A stretch of 64,000 nt of DNA from the NCBI GenBank assembly GCA_045595445.1, contig JAZOAK010000069.1, positions 87,363-151,362 of the forward strand, in the 5' to 3' direction. The position numbers were made by a program, and so were the translations under genes. Origin of the DNA: RGIG3009 sp045595445 (GTDB taxonomy: Bacteria; Bacillota; Clostridia; Oscillospirales; Acutalibacteraceae). This document shows positions 51,542 through 60,109 of this stretch, piece after piece (positions within the stretch are counted from its first letter, which is position 1; every line of letters begins with the position of its first letter). The notes beneath the pieces were generated by a model. The model was not told where the DNA came from. It searched no databases and was given only the letters and a program-made list of their open reading frames with translations.

Positions 51542-52582
51542 ATGAAAAAAGGCCTTTCACTTTTGCTTGTGCTGGTTATGCTGTGCGGATTGACGGCTTG
51601 TGCCGGCACCTCCGAAAAACCGGCAGGCGACACAACGACTGTCCCCCCCACCACGACGACAGTCAACAAAACGTTCAACCCTCTGACCGGCGAAAACGAT
51701 ATGACGGGAAACAGCAACCGCCCCGTTGCCGTCATGATCACCAACGAGCCCGGCATTATCGGCAAGCAATACGGTATCGATAAGGCCGACTTTTATATGG
51801 AAACAGAGGCCGAGGGCGGCGTCGCGCGTATGATGGCGGTGTTTGCCAGCGCCGATCGTATTCCCGATAAATTGGGCCCGATTCGCAGCGGTCGCACACC
51901 GTTTATCGCAACGGCGAACGCACTGGGGGCGGTGTACGTGTACTCCGGTGCTGCCCCGTATGTGTTGAACGTCATCAAAACCACTCCGAATTTTGACTCC
52001 ATCACCAACACCGACGGCGTCACGCTGTGGCGCGATTCGTACCTGTCTGCCAACGCGAACGTGAGTTGGAATAACTTGATCACCGGCGGGGACAAGCTTG
52101 CCGCCAGAATAAAAAAGAACAAGTTCTCCGAGCAAGCGATCAAAAACGTTCCGTTCTCCTTCGGCAATAAAACCGGCGACATTACGGCAAAGACCGTACA
52201 GCTCAAATCCACCGCCAGCACGAACGTAACCTTTATTTACGATGCCCAAACCGGTCTATACGGCAAGAACAACGGCAAAGCCGCTTCCTGCAAGCCGCAA
52301 AAATCGCTCGAAGGCAACCAGATCAAGGTTTCCAATGTCTTGATTCTTCACGCGGAAAAATATGTAGAAGCTAAGGACAAAAAATACACCTGGTACAATT
52401 TCAAGGGCGAAGGAACCGGTTATCTAATCTCGAACGGCACTGCCCGCCAGATCAAATTCACTCGTTCGGCGGATAGCCTGAACGTTATGGAAATGGACGG
52501 CAGCGCGGCACAGTTTGCTACCGGCAAGACCTACATGTTCCTTACGGATAAAACCCTTAGCGGCAGCTTGGTTTTTAACTAA
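51542..52582 (+). CDS. DUF3048 (YerB-like) lipoprotein
   Basis: 346 aa. Lipoprotein signal with lipobox GLTAC (Cys20), Thr/Pro linker, then the DUF3048 N-terminal domain: NPLTG, NRPVAVMITNEP, YGIDKADFYMETEAEGGVARMMAVF and LGPIRSGRTPFI. The C-terminal domain has ILHAEKYVEAKDKKYTWYNFKGEGTGYLISNG (parts) and TGKTYMFLTDKTL. The family is secreted and its role is unknown (Bacillus YerB lies next to the PcrB/PcrA/LigA genes). Ribosome site AAAGGGAG. Confidence 0.9.
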   Translation: MKKGLSLLLVLVMLCGLTACAGTSEKPAGDTTTVPPTTTTVNKTFNPLTGENDMTGNSNRPVAVMITNEPGIIGKQYGIDKADFYMETEAEGGVARMMAVFASADRIPDKLGPIRSGRTPFIATANALGAVYVYSGAAPYVLNVIKTTPNFDSITNTDGVTLWRDSYLSANANVSWNNLITGGDKLAARIKKNKFSEQAIKNVPFSFGNKTGDITAKTVQLKSTASTNVTFIYDAQTGLYGKNNGKAASCKPQKSLEGNQIKVSNVLILHAEKYVEAKDKKYTWYNFKGEGTGYLISNGTARQIKFTRSADSLNVMEMDGSAAQFATGKTYMFLTDKTLSGSLVFN

Positions 52583-52589
52583 TCAACAT

Positions 52590-52650
52590 AAAACTGCGCC
52601 CGGGGCTGCCCGCGGGCGCGGCGCCGCCGCCGTTACGCCCGCCCCGCTTT
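52590..52650. terminator. Very GC-rich hairpin region after the DUF3048 gene
   Basis: A stretch of almost pure G and C (for example GCCCGCGGGCGCGGCGCC) can fold GGGGC...GCGGGC against CGCCCGCCCC and is followed by GCTTTTGTTTT. It probably terminates the DUF3048 transcript and possibly the convergent ynzC transcript. Confidence 0.5.
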
Positions 52651-52654
52651 TGTT

Positions 52655-52867
52655 TTAATGTTTCATGCCGCGAAGCGGTGTGATGGTGCCATCCGGTCGC
52701 TCGACGGTGGTGTTATCCAAGATCTGTTTCATATTCGAGCGAAATTCGCGGATATATTCCTCTCGCAACTGTTGCCGCTCGTGTTGCTCCTCGGCGGTCA
52801 ACTCGCGCTCGCGTGATAAACGCGTCAGTTCGCTGATACGATCCATTTTTCGTTGCTGCATACTCAT
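52655..52867 (-). CDS. DUF896 (YnzC-like) small protein
   Basis: 70 aa from ATG 52867; ATG 52861 is also possible. The pattern RISELTRLSRERELTAEEQHERQQLREEYIREFRSNMKQIL is the DUF896 helical hairpin (KI..L..K.....LT..E..E...LR..Y...F). Function is not established; the Bacillus member is linked to the SOS region. It overlaps the rsmG stop codon by one base, so it is the last gene of mnmG-rsmG-ynzC. Confidence 0.85.
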   Translation of the reverse strand: MSMQQRKMDRISELTRLSRERELTAEEQHERQQLREEYIREFRSNMKQILDNTTVERPDGTITPLRGMKH

Positions 52868-53601
52868 CACCCCAACGGTTCTTTGGCTATCTTCGCCGAC
52901 TGACGCGGAAAGCGCGGCGGCGTCGGTTTCTCTTTATCAATCACAAACAAGCGTCGCCCCTGCTGCTCCACACCGTCATGCGGCTGACACGGAAGCGAAA
53001 GCGCTTTCACCGCGGACACCCGCCCACCGAGCAACTCGACAGCGCGGCTCGCCGCCTGCATCTCCGCATCGCTGTCCGGTCCTTTCATGGCAATAAAGCG
53101 CCCGCCCGTTTTCGCAAACGGCAAACAATATTCCGCCAGCACCGGCATCGCTGCCACGGCACGTGCGATCGCCACGTCGTACCGCTCCCGCAATTTCGGG
53201 TTGCGCCCGCCTTCCTCAGCGCGAGAATGAATCAACTGTGCGCAGATTCCCAGCGCATCACATACTTCTTTTAAGAAGATCAATCGTTTATTCAGGCTGT
53301 CCAGCAAGGTAAGCGAAACGTCCTCTCGCATGATAGCAAGCGGAATACCGGGGAATCCCGCCCCTGTTCCGACGTCGATTAACGAAAGATCGGTTTTGTC
53401 CTGCATAACCGAAAGCGCGGTCATGCTGTCGGCAAAATGTTTCAGCACGATATCGTGCGGCTCGGTGATGGCAGTCAGGTTCATCTTCTGATTCCATTCA
53501 ACCAGAAGTTCGGCATACCGATCAAATTTTTGACAAGCCGCCTCGCTGACCGTGATACCGTATTCCGCCGCATAGGCGCGCAAAAGATCTGTATCAATCA
53601 T
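52867..53601 (-). CDS. rsmG: 16S rRNA (guanine-527 N7)-methyltransferase
   Basis: 244 aa from ATG 53601, 4-bp overlap with mnmG. Motif I LIDVGTGAGFPGIPLAI lies near residue 74, with NLTAITEPHDIVLKHFADS before it, as in RsmG/GidB. SRAEEG and YDVAIARAVAAMPVLAEYCLP are conserved. Loss of RsmG gives low-level streptomycin resistance in other bacteria. The mnmG-rsmG pair is the classic near-origin arrangement. Confidence 0.96.
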   Translation of the reverse strand: MIDTDLLRAYAAEYGITVSEAACQKFDRYAELLVEWNQKMNLTAITEPHDIVLKHFADSMTALSVMQDKTDLSLIDVGTGAGFPGIPLAIMREDVSLTLLDSLNKRLIFLKEVCDALGICAQLIHSRAEEGGRNPKLRERYDVAIARAVAAMPVLAEYCLPFAKTGGRFIAMKGPDSDAEMQAASRAVELLGGRVSAVKALSLPCQPHDGVEQQGRRLFVIDKEKPTPPRFPRQSAKIAKEPLG

Positions 53602-55463
53602 GTGTTTGCCCCCAACCATACGATCAGCACCGACACGTCCGCCGGACTGACGCCGCTGATGCGGGATGCCTGCCCGATACTACGCGGACGGATCTTGCCG
53701 AGTTTTTCCTGCGCTTCCTTACGCAGACCGACAATCGTCGTATAATCGACATCCTCCGGCAACAATCGGTTTTCCAGTCGCCGCATTTCGTCAATATCCG
53801 CCTGCTGACGGCGAATATATCCCTCGTACTTAATTTCAACCTCCACCTGCTCGCGCACCAACGCATCCATCGGCGGGCGATCGGTGTCAACGGTCGTCAA
53901 GTTGTCATAATTGAGTTGCGGGCGGCGCAGTAATTCCTCTAACCGCACCCCGCTGACAACAGGTGTCGTTCCGTTTTTCTCCAAAATAGCGTTAAGCTCA
54001 GCCGTCGGAGAGAGAATGGTATCGTGCAATCGCGCGCGCTCCGCCGCCTTTTGCTGCTGACGGCGGCAAAACCGCTCCCATCTGCCGTCATCCACCAACC
54101 CGACCTCTCTGCCGAGCGGGGTTAAGCGCTCATCGGCATTATCCTGCCGCAAAACAAGGCGGTATTCCGACCGCGAAGTCATCATACGATACGGATCCAT
54201 ACATCCCTTGGTCACCAAATCGTCAATTAACGTACCGATATAACTCGACGCGCGATCGAGCAACAGCGGCTCGCGTCCTTGCAGTTTCAGCGCCGCGTTA
54301 ACACCGGCAACCAATCCTTGCGCCGCCGCTTCCTCGTAACCGGAACTGCCGTTAAACTGTCCCGCGCCGTACAGCCCGGGAAATGCTTTACATTCCAACG
54401 TAGCAGACAACTGCAACGGATCACAGCAATCGTATTCGATCGCATATGCCGGCCGCATAACTACCACGTTTTCCAACCCGGGAATAGTGTGCAAAAAGTC
54501 AAGTTGTACGTCTACCGGCAAGGACGAGGAAAGTCCTTGCAAATACATCTCATCCGTGTTTAGGCCACACGGCTCAATAAACACTTGATGGCGTTCCTTA
54601 TCCGCAAACCGCACCACTTTATCCTCAAAACTGGGACAATATCGCGGTCCTACACCGCTGATTTTGCCGCCATATAATGGAGAACGGTGCAGATTTTCCA
54701 AAATAACGCGCTTGGTTTCGGCGGTTGTCCAGGTAATATGACATGCCACTTGATTTTCGAGCATCCCCTCGGTTTCAAACGAGAACGGCACCACCGGTTC
54801 ATCGCCGAGTTGCTCCTCCGTTTTGGAAAAATCAATACTGGAACGCAACACACGCGCAGGCGTTCCGGTCTTGAACCGCCGTAAAGACATCCCCATATCC
54901 ACAAGCGACTGCGTCAGTTCGGAAGCAGGAAACAGCCCGTCAGGTCCGCCGTCATACGACACGTCACCGATAAACAACGTCCCGCGCAAATACGTACCGG
55001 TAGCGAGAATCACCGCTTTGGCGGTGTACTGCTCCTCTAACCGCGCGGTGAGCAACCAGTCGTCATCCTTCCGTTCAAGTGACACGATTTCCGCCTGCTT
55101 GAGAACCACGTTCGGCGTCGTTTCTAATTTTTGCTTCATATACGCGCCGTACACACGGCGGTCGATCTGTGCGCGCAAAGAATGTACCGCAGGACCTTTG
55201 CCGCGATTGAGCATGCGAGATTGTAAAAACGTGGCATCCGCCGCTTTTCCCATTTCACCGCCAAGCGCATCGATCTCGCGCACCAAGTGCCCCTTGGCGG
55301 TGCCGCCGATCGACGGATTACACGGCATATTGCCCACCGCGTCGAGGTTGATGGTAAAAATTGCGGTACGGCACCCGAGTCTTGCCGCCGCCAAAGCGGC
55401 TTCGATCCCCGCGTGCCCCGCACCAATAACGGCAATATCAAATTGTCCTGCCGAAAATTTCAT
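53598..55463 (-). CDS. mnmG: tRNA uridine-5-carboxymethylaminomethyl modification enzyme MnmG
   Basis: 621 aa from ATG 55463 (AGGAG ribosome site). FAD-binding IGAGHAGIEAALAAARLG at residues 13-30. NMPCNPSIGGTAKGHLVREIDALGGEMG, RMLNRGKGPAVHSLRAQ and the C-terminal RAYxxRTSRSEYRLxLRxDNADxRL-type segment (MTSRSEYRLVLRQDNADERL) are MnmG signatures. With MnmE it modifies U34 of tRNA; mnmE is not in this window. The promoter is at 55497-55525. Confidence 0.97.
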   Translation of the reverse strand: MKFSAGQFDIAVIGAGHAGIEAALAAARLGCRTAIFTINLDAVGNMPCNPSIGGTAKGHLVREIDALGGEMGKAADATFLQSRMLNRGKGPAVHSLRAQIDRRVYGAYMKQKLETTPNVVLKQAEIVSLERKDDDWLLTARLEEQYTAKAVILATGTYLRGTLFIGDVSYDGGPDGLFPASELTQSLVDMGMSLRRFKTGTPARVLRSSIDFSKTEEQLGDEPVVPFSFETEGMLENQVACHITWTTAETKRVILENLHRSPLYGGKISGVGPRYCPSFEDKVVRFADKERHQVFIEPCGLNTDEMYLQGLSSSLPVDVQLDFLHTIPGLENVVVMRPAYAIEYDCCDPLQLSATLECKAFPGLYGAGQFNGSSGYEEAAAQGLVAGVNAALKLQGREPLLLDRASSYIGTLIDDLVTKGCMDPYRMMTSRSEYRLVLRQDNADERLTPLGREVGLVDDGRWERFCRRQQQKAAERARLHDTILSPTAELNAILEKNGTTPVVSGVRLEELLRRPQLNYDNLTTVDTDRPPMDALVREQVEVEIKYEGYIRRQQADIDEMRRLENRLLPEDVDYTTIVGLRKEAQEKLGKIRPRSIGQASRISGVSPADVSVLIVWLGANT

Positions 55464-55496
55464 ACTGTTTTCTCCTGCTGCCCAGATTCTTCGTCT

Positions 55497-55525
55497 ATTA
55501 TACCGCCTTTTCCCCAAACTTTCAA
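55497..55525 (-). promoter_or_regulatory. Promoter of mnmG-rsmG-ynzC
   Basis: Minus strand TTGAAA (55525-55520), a 17-nt spacer and TATAAT (55502-55497). Confidence 0.82.
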
Positions 55526-55536
55526 CAATGTATTTT

Positions 55537-55644
55537 TGTGGAAAAGTGGAAAGTTTGGTGGAAAACTTTTTTACCCTTTGCGGATGCTGACGCACCCTGC
55601 CGCATGCCGTCGAACCATCCACACTTTCCACCGATCCTTCCACA
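55537..55644. repeat. Six GTGGAA/TTCCAC-type motifs facing each other
   Basis: On the plus strand TGTGGAAAA (55537-55545), GTGGAAA (55546-55552) and GTGGAAAA (55558-55565). On the minus strand, seen as ATCCACA (55617-55623), CTTTCCACC (55624-55632) and CCTTCCACA (55636-55644). They resemble weakened DnaA boxes (TTATCCACA) or GTGG-type MraZ boxes and lie between the divergent mnmG and rsmA promoters. This 256-bp gap holds no gene. Confidence 0.5.
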
Positions 55645-55660
55645 AATCGCCGTTTTTATA

Positions 55661-55689
55661 TTGAAATGCCGTTATTTTTGTGATAGCAT
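55661..55689 (+). promoter_or_regulatory. Promoter of rsmA
   Basis: TTGAAA (55661-55666), a 17-nt spacer and TAGCAT (55684-55689). Confidence 0.6.
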
Positions 55690-55719
55690 AACAAAAAAGA
55701 CGTAAAAAGGAGGGGTTAT

Positions 55720-56580
55720 GTGCCGGCATTAACAGATCTGAATACCGTTCGCGATATTTTATCGCGGCACGGCTTTTCGTTTTCCAAAGCACTCGGGCAA
55801 AATTTTCTGATAAACCCCTCGGTTTGTCCGCGCATGGCACAGTTGTGCCACCCCGAACTTGACGGCGACTTTGCGGTTTTGGAGATCGGCCCCGGCATCG
55901 GTGTGCTGACAAAAGAACTCGCACAAGTGGCAAAACGCGTCATCAGCATTGAATTGGATACCCGCCTGCTTCCCATTTTGCAGGAAACGCTGGCGAACTA
56001 TCCAAACGTCACCGTCATCAATGGTGATGCGATGAAACTCGACCTTGCCGCCGTGTTGAAAGAACACGCAGAGGGTTTGCCGGTGGTGGTGTGCGCCAAC
56101 CTGCCGTATTATATCACCTCTCCGTTATTGATGCGACTACTGGAAAGCCGCTTACCCATCGAAGCCATCACCGTATTGGTGCAAAAAGAAGCCGCCGTAC
56201 GGCTGTGCGCCAAACCCGCTACTCGCGAATGTGGGGCGGTCACCTTGGCGGTGCGGTATTTTGCCGAGCCGGAAATTCTTTTTTCGGTATCCCGCGGCAG
56301 CTTTTTGCCCGCACCGAAGGTGGACAGCAGCGTCATTCGCCTGCGGCTGCACGATTCTCCGCCGTGTGAGATTGTCGACGAAGCGTTGTTTTTTCGCTTG
56401 GTACACGCCGCCTTCCAGCAACGGCGCAAAACGCTGTCCAACTCCCTTTGTAATGCAGGATATTCCAAAGATCAGATAGGCAAAGCGCTCTCCGCCGTCG
56501 GCTTGTCACCCACCGCGCGCGCCGAGGAGCTGACTCTCGAACAATTTGCCATGTTAACGAAAGCGTTTATGAACATATAA
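55720..56580 (+). CDS. rsmA: 16S rRNA (adenine-1518/1519 N6)-dimethyltransferase
   Basis: 286 aa from GTG 55720, eight bases after AAGGAGGGG. KALGQNFLINPSV is the N-terminal signature, motif I VLEIGPGIGVLTKEL is near residue 53, ELD at motif II, and the catalytic NLPYYITSPLL near 127. It dimethylates two adjacent adenines in helix 45 of 16S rRNA. It is transcribed alone, divergent from mnmG. Confidence 0.96.
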   Translation: MPALTDLNTVRDILSRHGFSFSKALGQNFLINPSVCPRMAQLCHPELDGDFAVLEIGPGIGVLTKELAQVAKRVISIELDTRLLPILQETLANYPNVTVINGDAMKLDLAAVLKEHAEGLPVVVCANLPYYITSPLLMRLLESRLPIEAITVLVQKEAAVRLCAKPATRECGAVTLAVRYFAEPEILFSVSRGSFLPAPKVDSSVIRLRLHDSPPCEIVDEALFFRLVHAAFQQRRKTLSNSLCNAGYSKDQIGKALSAVGLSPTARAEELTLEQFAMLTKAFMNI

Positions 56581-56584
56581 AAAC

Positions 56585-56612
56585 CCGCCCCGGAACAGGG
56601 CGGATTTTTCTT
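56585..56612. terminator. Bidirectional terminator between rsmA and the SDR gene
   Basis: CCGCCC and GGGCGG arms with ATTTTTC on the right and GGTTTTTA on the minus strand; it serves both convergent genes. Confidence 0.78.
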
Positions 56613-56619
56613 GTAAAAA

Positions 56620-57354
56620 TCAGTTAAAACCACCGTCGCACACAATGGTTTGAGCAGTGATATAGCTGGATTCGTCGGAAGCAAGGAAGCAATATACTTG
56701 TGCAGCTTCGCGCGGATCTCCAAAACGGCGCAACGGAATCCCGGCGAGCTTTTTCTGGCGAATCTCCTCGGGAACCGCGTCATACATGGGAGTTAAGATA
56801 GAACCGGGACAAACGGCGTTCACGTTGATACCGTACTTACCGAGCTCTTTTGCCTGTACGCGCGCCATTCCCATCACCGCCGCCTTGGACGCGGCATAGT
56901 TAGACTGCCCAAAATTACCGTTGAAAGCGGAAACCGATGCGCAATGGACGATCTTTCCGTATTTTTGTTCCATCATATACGGAATAACCGCCTTGGTCAT
57001 ATAGAAATTGCCGCGCAAATTGACATTAATAACCGCATCAAACTGTTCTTCCGTCATCTTATAGAATTGTGCATCTTTCGTGATACCGGCATTGTTGACG
57101 AGAATATCAATACGTCCAAAATCCTTGGCAACCTGCGCGACCATGGCATCTACTTGTGCCTTGTCAGCGATGTTGCAGGCATAGCCACGCACCTCGCCTT
57201 TGGCGGAAAGCGTATCGGCTGCTTCGGCAATCTTTTCGGCATTAATGTCACAGATCGCAACGCGTGCGCCCTCTTCAAGAAAAAGCTCTGCTGCGGCGTA
57301 ACCGATTCCCACCGCCGCGCCGGTAATGATGGCCACCTTATTGCTCAGTTTCAT
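56620..57354 (-). CDS. SDR-family oxidoreductase, FabG-like
   Basis: 244 aa. NAD(P)-binding TGAAVGIGYAAAELF at residues 11-25, NNAG in DILVNNAGITKD, catalytic Ser in CASVSAFNG and YxxxK in QSNYAASKAAV near 151-155. The length and the terminal TIVCDGGF match 3-oxoacyl-ACP reductase-like proteins, but the lone location beside a LysR gene, away from fatty acid genes, suggests a catabolic or redox role. CDIN after the second strand favours NAD over NADP. Ribosome site GGAG. Confidence 0.85.
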   Translation of the reverse strand: MKLSNKVAIITGAAVGIGYAAAELFLEEGARVAICDINAEKIAEAADTLSAKGEVRGYACNIADKAQVDAMVAQVAKDFGRIDILVNNAGITKDAQFYKMTEEQFDAVINVNLRGNFYMTKAVIPYMMEQKYGKIVHCASVSAFNGNFGQSNYAASKAAVMGMARVQAKELGKYGINVNAVCPGSILTPMYDAVPEEIRQKKLAGIPLRRFGDPREAAQVYCFLASDESSYITAQTIVCDGGFN

Positions 57355-57390
57355 AGTTATTAACTCCTTTCAAACGCTCCTTGTCTTTAC

Positions 57391-57419
57391 TATCACAATA
57401 GCACGGTCCGTGGTTTGGA
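57391..57419 (-). promoter_or_regulatory. SDR promoter with palindrome in the spacer
   Basis: Minus strand TTGTTC, a 17-nt spacer and TATTGT precede the SDR gene. The spacer contains CACGGACCGTG (57402-57412), an 11-bp palindrome and candidate operator for the divergent LysR protein. The rest of the 312-bp gap up to the LysR gene is AT-rich, with no further gene seen. Confidence 0.55.
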
Positions 57420-57603
57420 ACAATTATTCGTTTTACGTGAACTGTTTACTGCAAAGTTTATTATTTCATAAAACAAAATGATTTTTTCAAAAATTCCCCG
57501 TTTTGTTATGCTTTTAGTTAACGATTTGGCGTAAATCGGGTCTTTTCGAGTAAACTGTTTTGACAAGGCTCCCACTTCGTCCGGCACTCAAAGGGTCGTC
57601 GGC

Positions 57604-57632
57604 TTGCTTTTTTTGCGATCCTAAGGTAAAAT
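57604..57632 (+). promoter_or_regulatory. Promoter of the LysR-type regulator gene
   Basis: TTGCTT (57604-57609), a 17-nt spacer and TAAAAT (57627-57632). Confidence 0.6.
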
Positions 57633-57666
57633 GCAAGTAAACGGTAAAGAAAGTGAGGACAGCATC

Positions 57667-58554
57667 ATGAAGCTTCTTCAACTGTACTATTTCCGCGCTC
57701 TTGCGGAAAAGGAACACCTATATCGGACGGCTACGGAATTATACATTTCCCCCTCCGCGCTCTCGACTACCATAAGCCGATTGGAGAAAGAACTTGGTGT
57801 GCAGCTTTTTGACCGTGTAGGAAGAAATATCCGTCTTAACGATAACGGAAAAAAATTCTATGCCCACGTCGTGAGAATTCTTGACGAGTTAGATCAAGCC
57901 TGCGCCGAACTGAAAAACGCGGATCGCATACTTGAGAAAAAGCTAACCGTCGTAACCTCAACCCACATCCTGTGGGAAGATCCGTTTTCGGAATATATAC
58001 GCTGTAACCCTTATGTGCAGTTTAATCACCACACCATCAGCGTTGACCGCATCACCAGCACCGACCTTGGATCGGACTGTGATTTTATCATCACTGCACT
58101 CGCGGATATCCCCACTGAAAACTACGAATATGCCATTCTCATTCCCAACGACCGTCCGATGCTGGCAATCTATGACGGACATCCCTTTACGGGGAGAAAA
58201 CAGATCTCACTAAACGAAGCGAGAAACGAGCCCTTTATTGCGCTTTCCAACAACTTTTCTATGCGCAACTATTTTGACAACCTTTGCGAGATTGCGGGAT
58301 TCAAGCCAAAGATCGTGGCAGAGGGCGACTATTCCTTGCGGGCAAAACTGATAAAAGACCGTATGGGCATCACCATTTCCACCGCTTTGGGATCTCAGTC
58401 TGTCCTTATGAAAGGCTTACAATTCATTGAGATAACCGAACCCGTTCACCCCAGGGTGCAAGCAATCTTTTGGAAAAAAGGGAAAGAGCTTTCGCCCCAA
58501 GCAAAAGCCTTTAAGTCGTTTCTTTTGGAATACTATAAAAAGTATTCCTCTTGA
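57667..58554 (+). CDS. LysR-family transcriptional regulator
   Basis: 295 aa from ATG 57667 (GAGG ten bases upstream). The winged HTH occupies residues 1-60: LLQLYYFRALAEKEHLYRTATELYISPSALSTTISRLEKELGVQLFDRVGR (cited as landmarks). The effector domain of two Rossmann-like lobes follows from about 88. LysR proteins usually regulate a divergent neighbour, here the SDR oxidoreductase 312 bp away, with a palindrome in its promoter. The effector is unknown. Confidence 0.9.
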   Translation: MKLLQLYYFRALAEKEHLYRTATELYISPSALSTTISRLEKELGVQLFDRVGRNIRLNDNGKKFYAHVVRILDELDQACAELKNADRILEKKLTVVTSTHILWEDPFSEYIRCNPYVQFNHHTISVDRITSTDLGSDCDFIITALADIPTENYEYAILIPNDRPMLAIYDGHPFTGRKQISLNEARNEPFIALSNNFSMRNYFDNLCEIAGFKPKIVAEGDYSLRAKLIKDRMGITISTALGSQSVLMKGLQFIEITEPVHPRVQAIFWKKGKELSPQAKAFKSFLLEYYKKYSS

Positions 58555-58561
58555 TCGGAAT

Positions 58562-58604
58562 ATAGAAGCCCCCGACCTGCTGTGTAGGGTCGGGGGCTTC
58601 TATA
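58562..58604. terminator. Bidirectional terminator between LysR gene and malQ
   Basis: ATAGAAGCCCCCGACC and GGTCGGGGGCTTCTAT are perfect arms with T-rich sequence on the right and A-rich sequence on the left. Confidence 0.9.
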
Positions 58605-58605
58605 T

Positions 58606-60102
58606 TTATTTTATTTTCTTTTCACTCTGTGAAAGTCTGCCGTACAACGCCGTATTTTCCCGCACGATACCGGCAAGCCAGTCGTTGACACAGCCCTTCC
58701 CGATGCGCCACTGCCAGTTGTCGCCCAGCGTAGCGGGAGTATTGATCCGCGCTTCGCTGCCAAGACCGATGATATCTTGCATCATCAAAATGGCGGTGTC
58801 CGCCACCGACATCAATGCCGCGCGCATCATCGACCAGTTAAACCCTTCCTCGTCGTCCACGTGGAGATACCGTCTGGCCATTTGAACGTCCTCGACATCG
58901 GCGGTTTTCGTCCAGCCGAGAATGGTGTCGTTATCGTGCGTGCCGGTATACACCACACAGTTGCGTCCGTAGTTGTGCGGCAGATAATCGCTGTCCTCAC
59001 GGCTGTCAAAGGCAAATTGCAGCACCTTCATTCCCGGGAATCCCGACTCCGCCAACAATTCACGAACAGCAGGGGTAAGGAAGCCAAGATCCTCTGCTAT
59101 AATCGGGAGTTTGCCGCCCCGGGCGGCTTTAAGCGCTTCAAACAGATCCATACCGGGGCCCTTGATCCAATGTCCGTTCTTGGCGGTAAGTTCCCCGTAC
59201 GGCACGGCAAAATACGATTCAAAACCACGGAAATGATCAATACGCACCATATCGTATAATTTTAGCGCAACCTGCAAGCGGCGTTTCCACCAGCCGTAGT
59301 CATCCTTTTGCATATACGACCAATCGTACAAGGGGTTGCCCCACAGTTGTCCGTCCTCGCAAAAAGCATCCGGCGGGACACCCGCCACCAGCTCCGGCCG
59401 CAACCGTTTATCCAGTTGAAACTGAACGGGATCTGCCCAAACGTCCGCGCTGTCGTATGCCACGTAGATCGGAATATCCCCGATGATGCGAATACCCGCG
59501 GTGTTGGCATACTCTTTAAGCGCCGTCCATTGTACCGCAAACTCATACTGAATAAACCGATAAAAGGAAAGCTCCTCTGCGTACGTACGGCGTGCGGCGG
59601 ACAAGGCCGCCTCCTCACGCAAGCGAAGCGGCTCCTCCCACTGTGACCAGTTTTCGTCACCGTTTGCTTTTTTGAGTGCCATGAACAGCACGTAATCGTC
59701 CAACCACCAGGCGTTTTCCGCGCAAAACGCGTGGTAATCCTTGTCCGGCACAAAGCGGTCAAACGCTTTCTTCAAAAGCGGCAAGCGATTTTCGTACAAC
59801 TTGCCGTAATCGATGCTGTGGGGATCGTCCCCAAAATCGCAAGCGGCAAGTTCTTCCGCAGTCAGCAGCCCGTTCTCTTTAAGCATATCAAGATCCACAA
59901 AATACGGATTGCCGGCAAACGAAGAAAACGATTGGTAAGGGGAATCCCCATAGCTCGTCGGACCGAGCGGCAACACCTGCCAATAGCTCTGCCCCGCTTT
60001 TACCAAGAAATCCACAAATTGATAGGCTTCCTTGCCGAGCGTCCCGATGCCGTAGGGGGCCGATAACGAAAAGATCGGCATCAGAATACCGCTTGCTCTC
60101 AT
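58606..60102 (-). CDS. malQ: 4-alpha-glucanotransferase (amylomaltase)
   Basis: 498 aa from ATG 60102; the reading frame extends upstream into the permease gene but the family begins at RASGILMPIFSLSAPYGIGTLG. GH77 landmarks: WQVLPLGPTSYGDSPYQSFS, RIIGDIPIYV, nucleophile region MVRIDHFRGFESY near 287, acid/base region AEDLGFLTP near 336, and TGTHDNDT near 388. It transfers maltodextrin segments and releases glucose. It ends the transporter operon, as expected for maltodextrin use. Confidence 0.95.
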   Translation of the reverse strand: MRASGILMPIFSLSAPYGIGTLGKEAYQFVDFLVKAGQSYWQVLPLGPTSYGDSPYQSFSSFAGNPYFVDLDMLKENGLLTAEELAACDFGDDPHSIDYGKLYENRLPLLKKAFDRFVPDKDYHAFCAENAWWLDDYVLFMALKKANGDENWSQWEEPLRLREEAALSAARRTYAEELSFYRFIQYEFAVQWTALKEYANTAGIRIIGDIPIYVAYDSADVWADPVQFQLDKRLRPELVAGVPPDAFCEDGQLWGNPLYDWSYMQKDDYGWWKRRLQVALKLYDMVRIDHFRGFESYFAVPYGELTAKNGHWIKGPGMDLFEALKAARGGKLPIIAEDLGFLTPAVRELLAESGFPGMKVLQFAFDSREDSDYLPHNYGRNCVVYTGTHDNDTILGWTKTADVEDVQMARRYLHVDDEEGFNWSMMRAALMSVADTAILMMQDIIGLGSEARINTPATLGDNWQWRIGKGCVNDWLAGIVRENTALYGRLSQSEKKIK

Positions 60103-60109
60103 ACTCTCA

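Noticed and set aside
55464..55643. N-terminal extension of MnmG by 60 residues
   Set aside because: The extension covers the promoter and GTGGAA motifs; ATG 55463 has AGGAG and begins two residues before the family FAD motif context.
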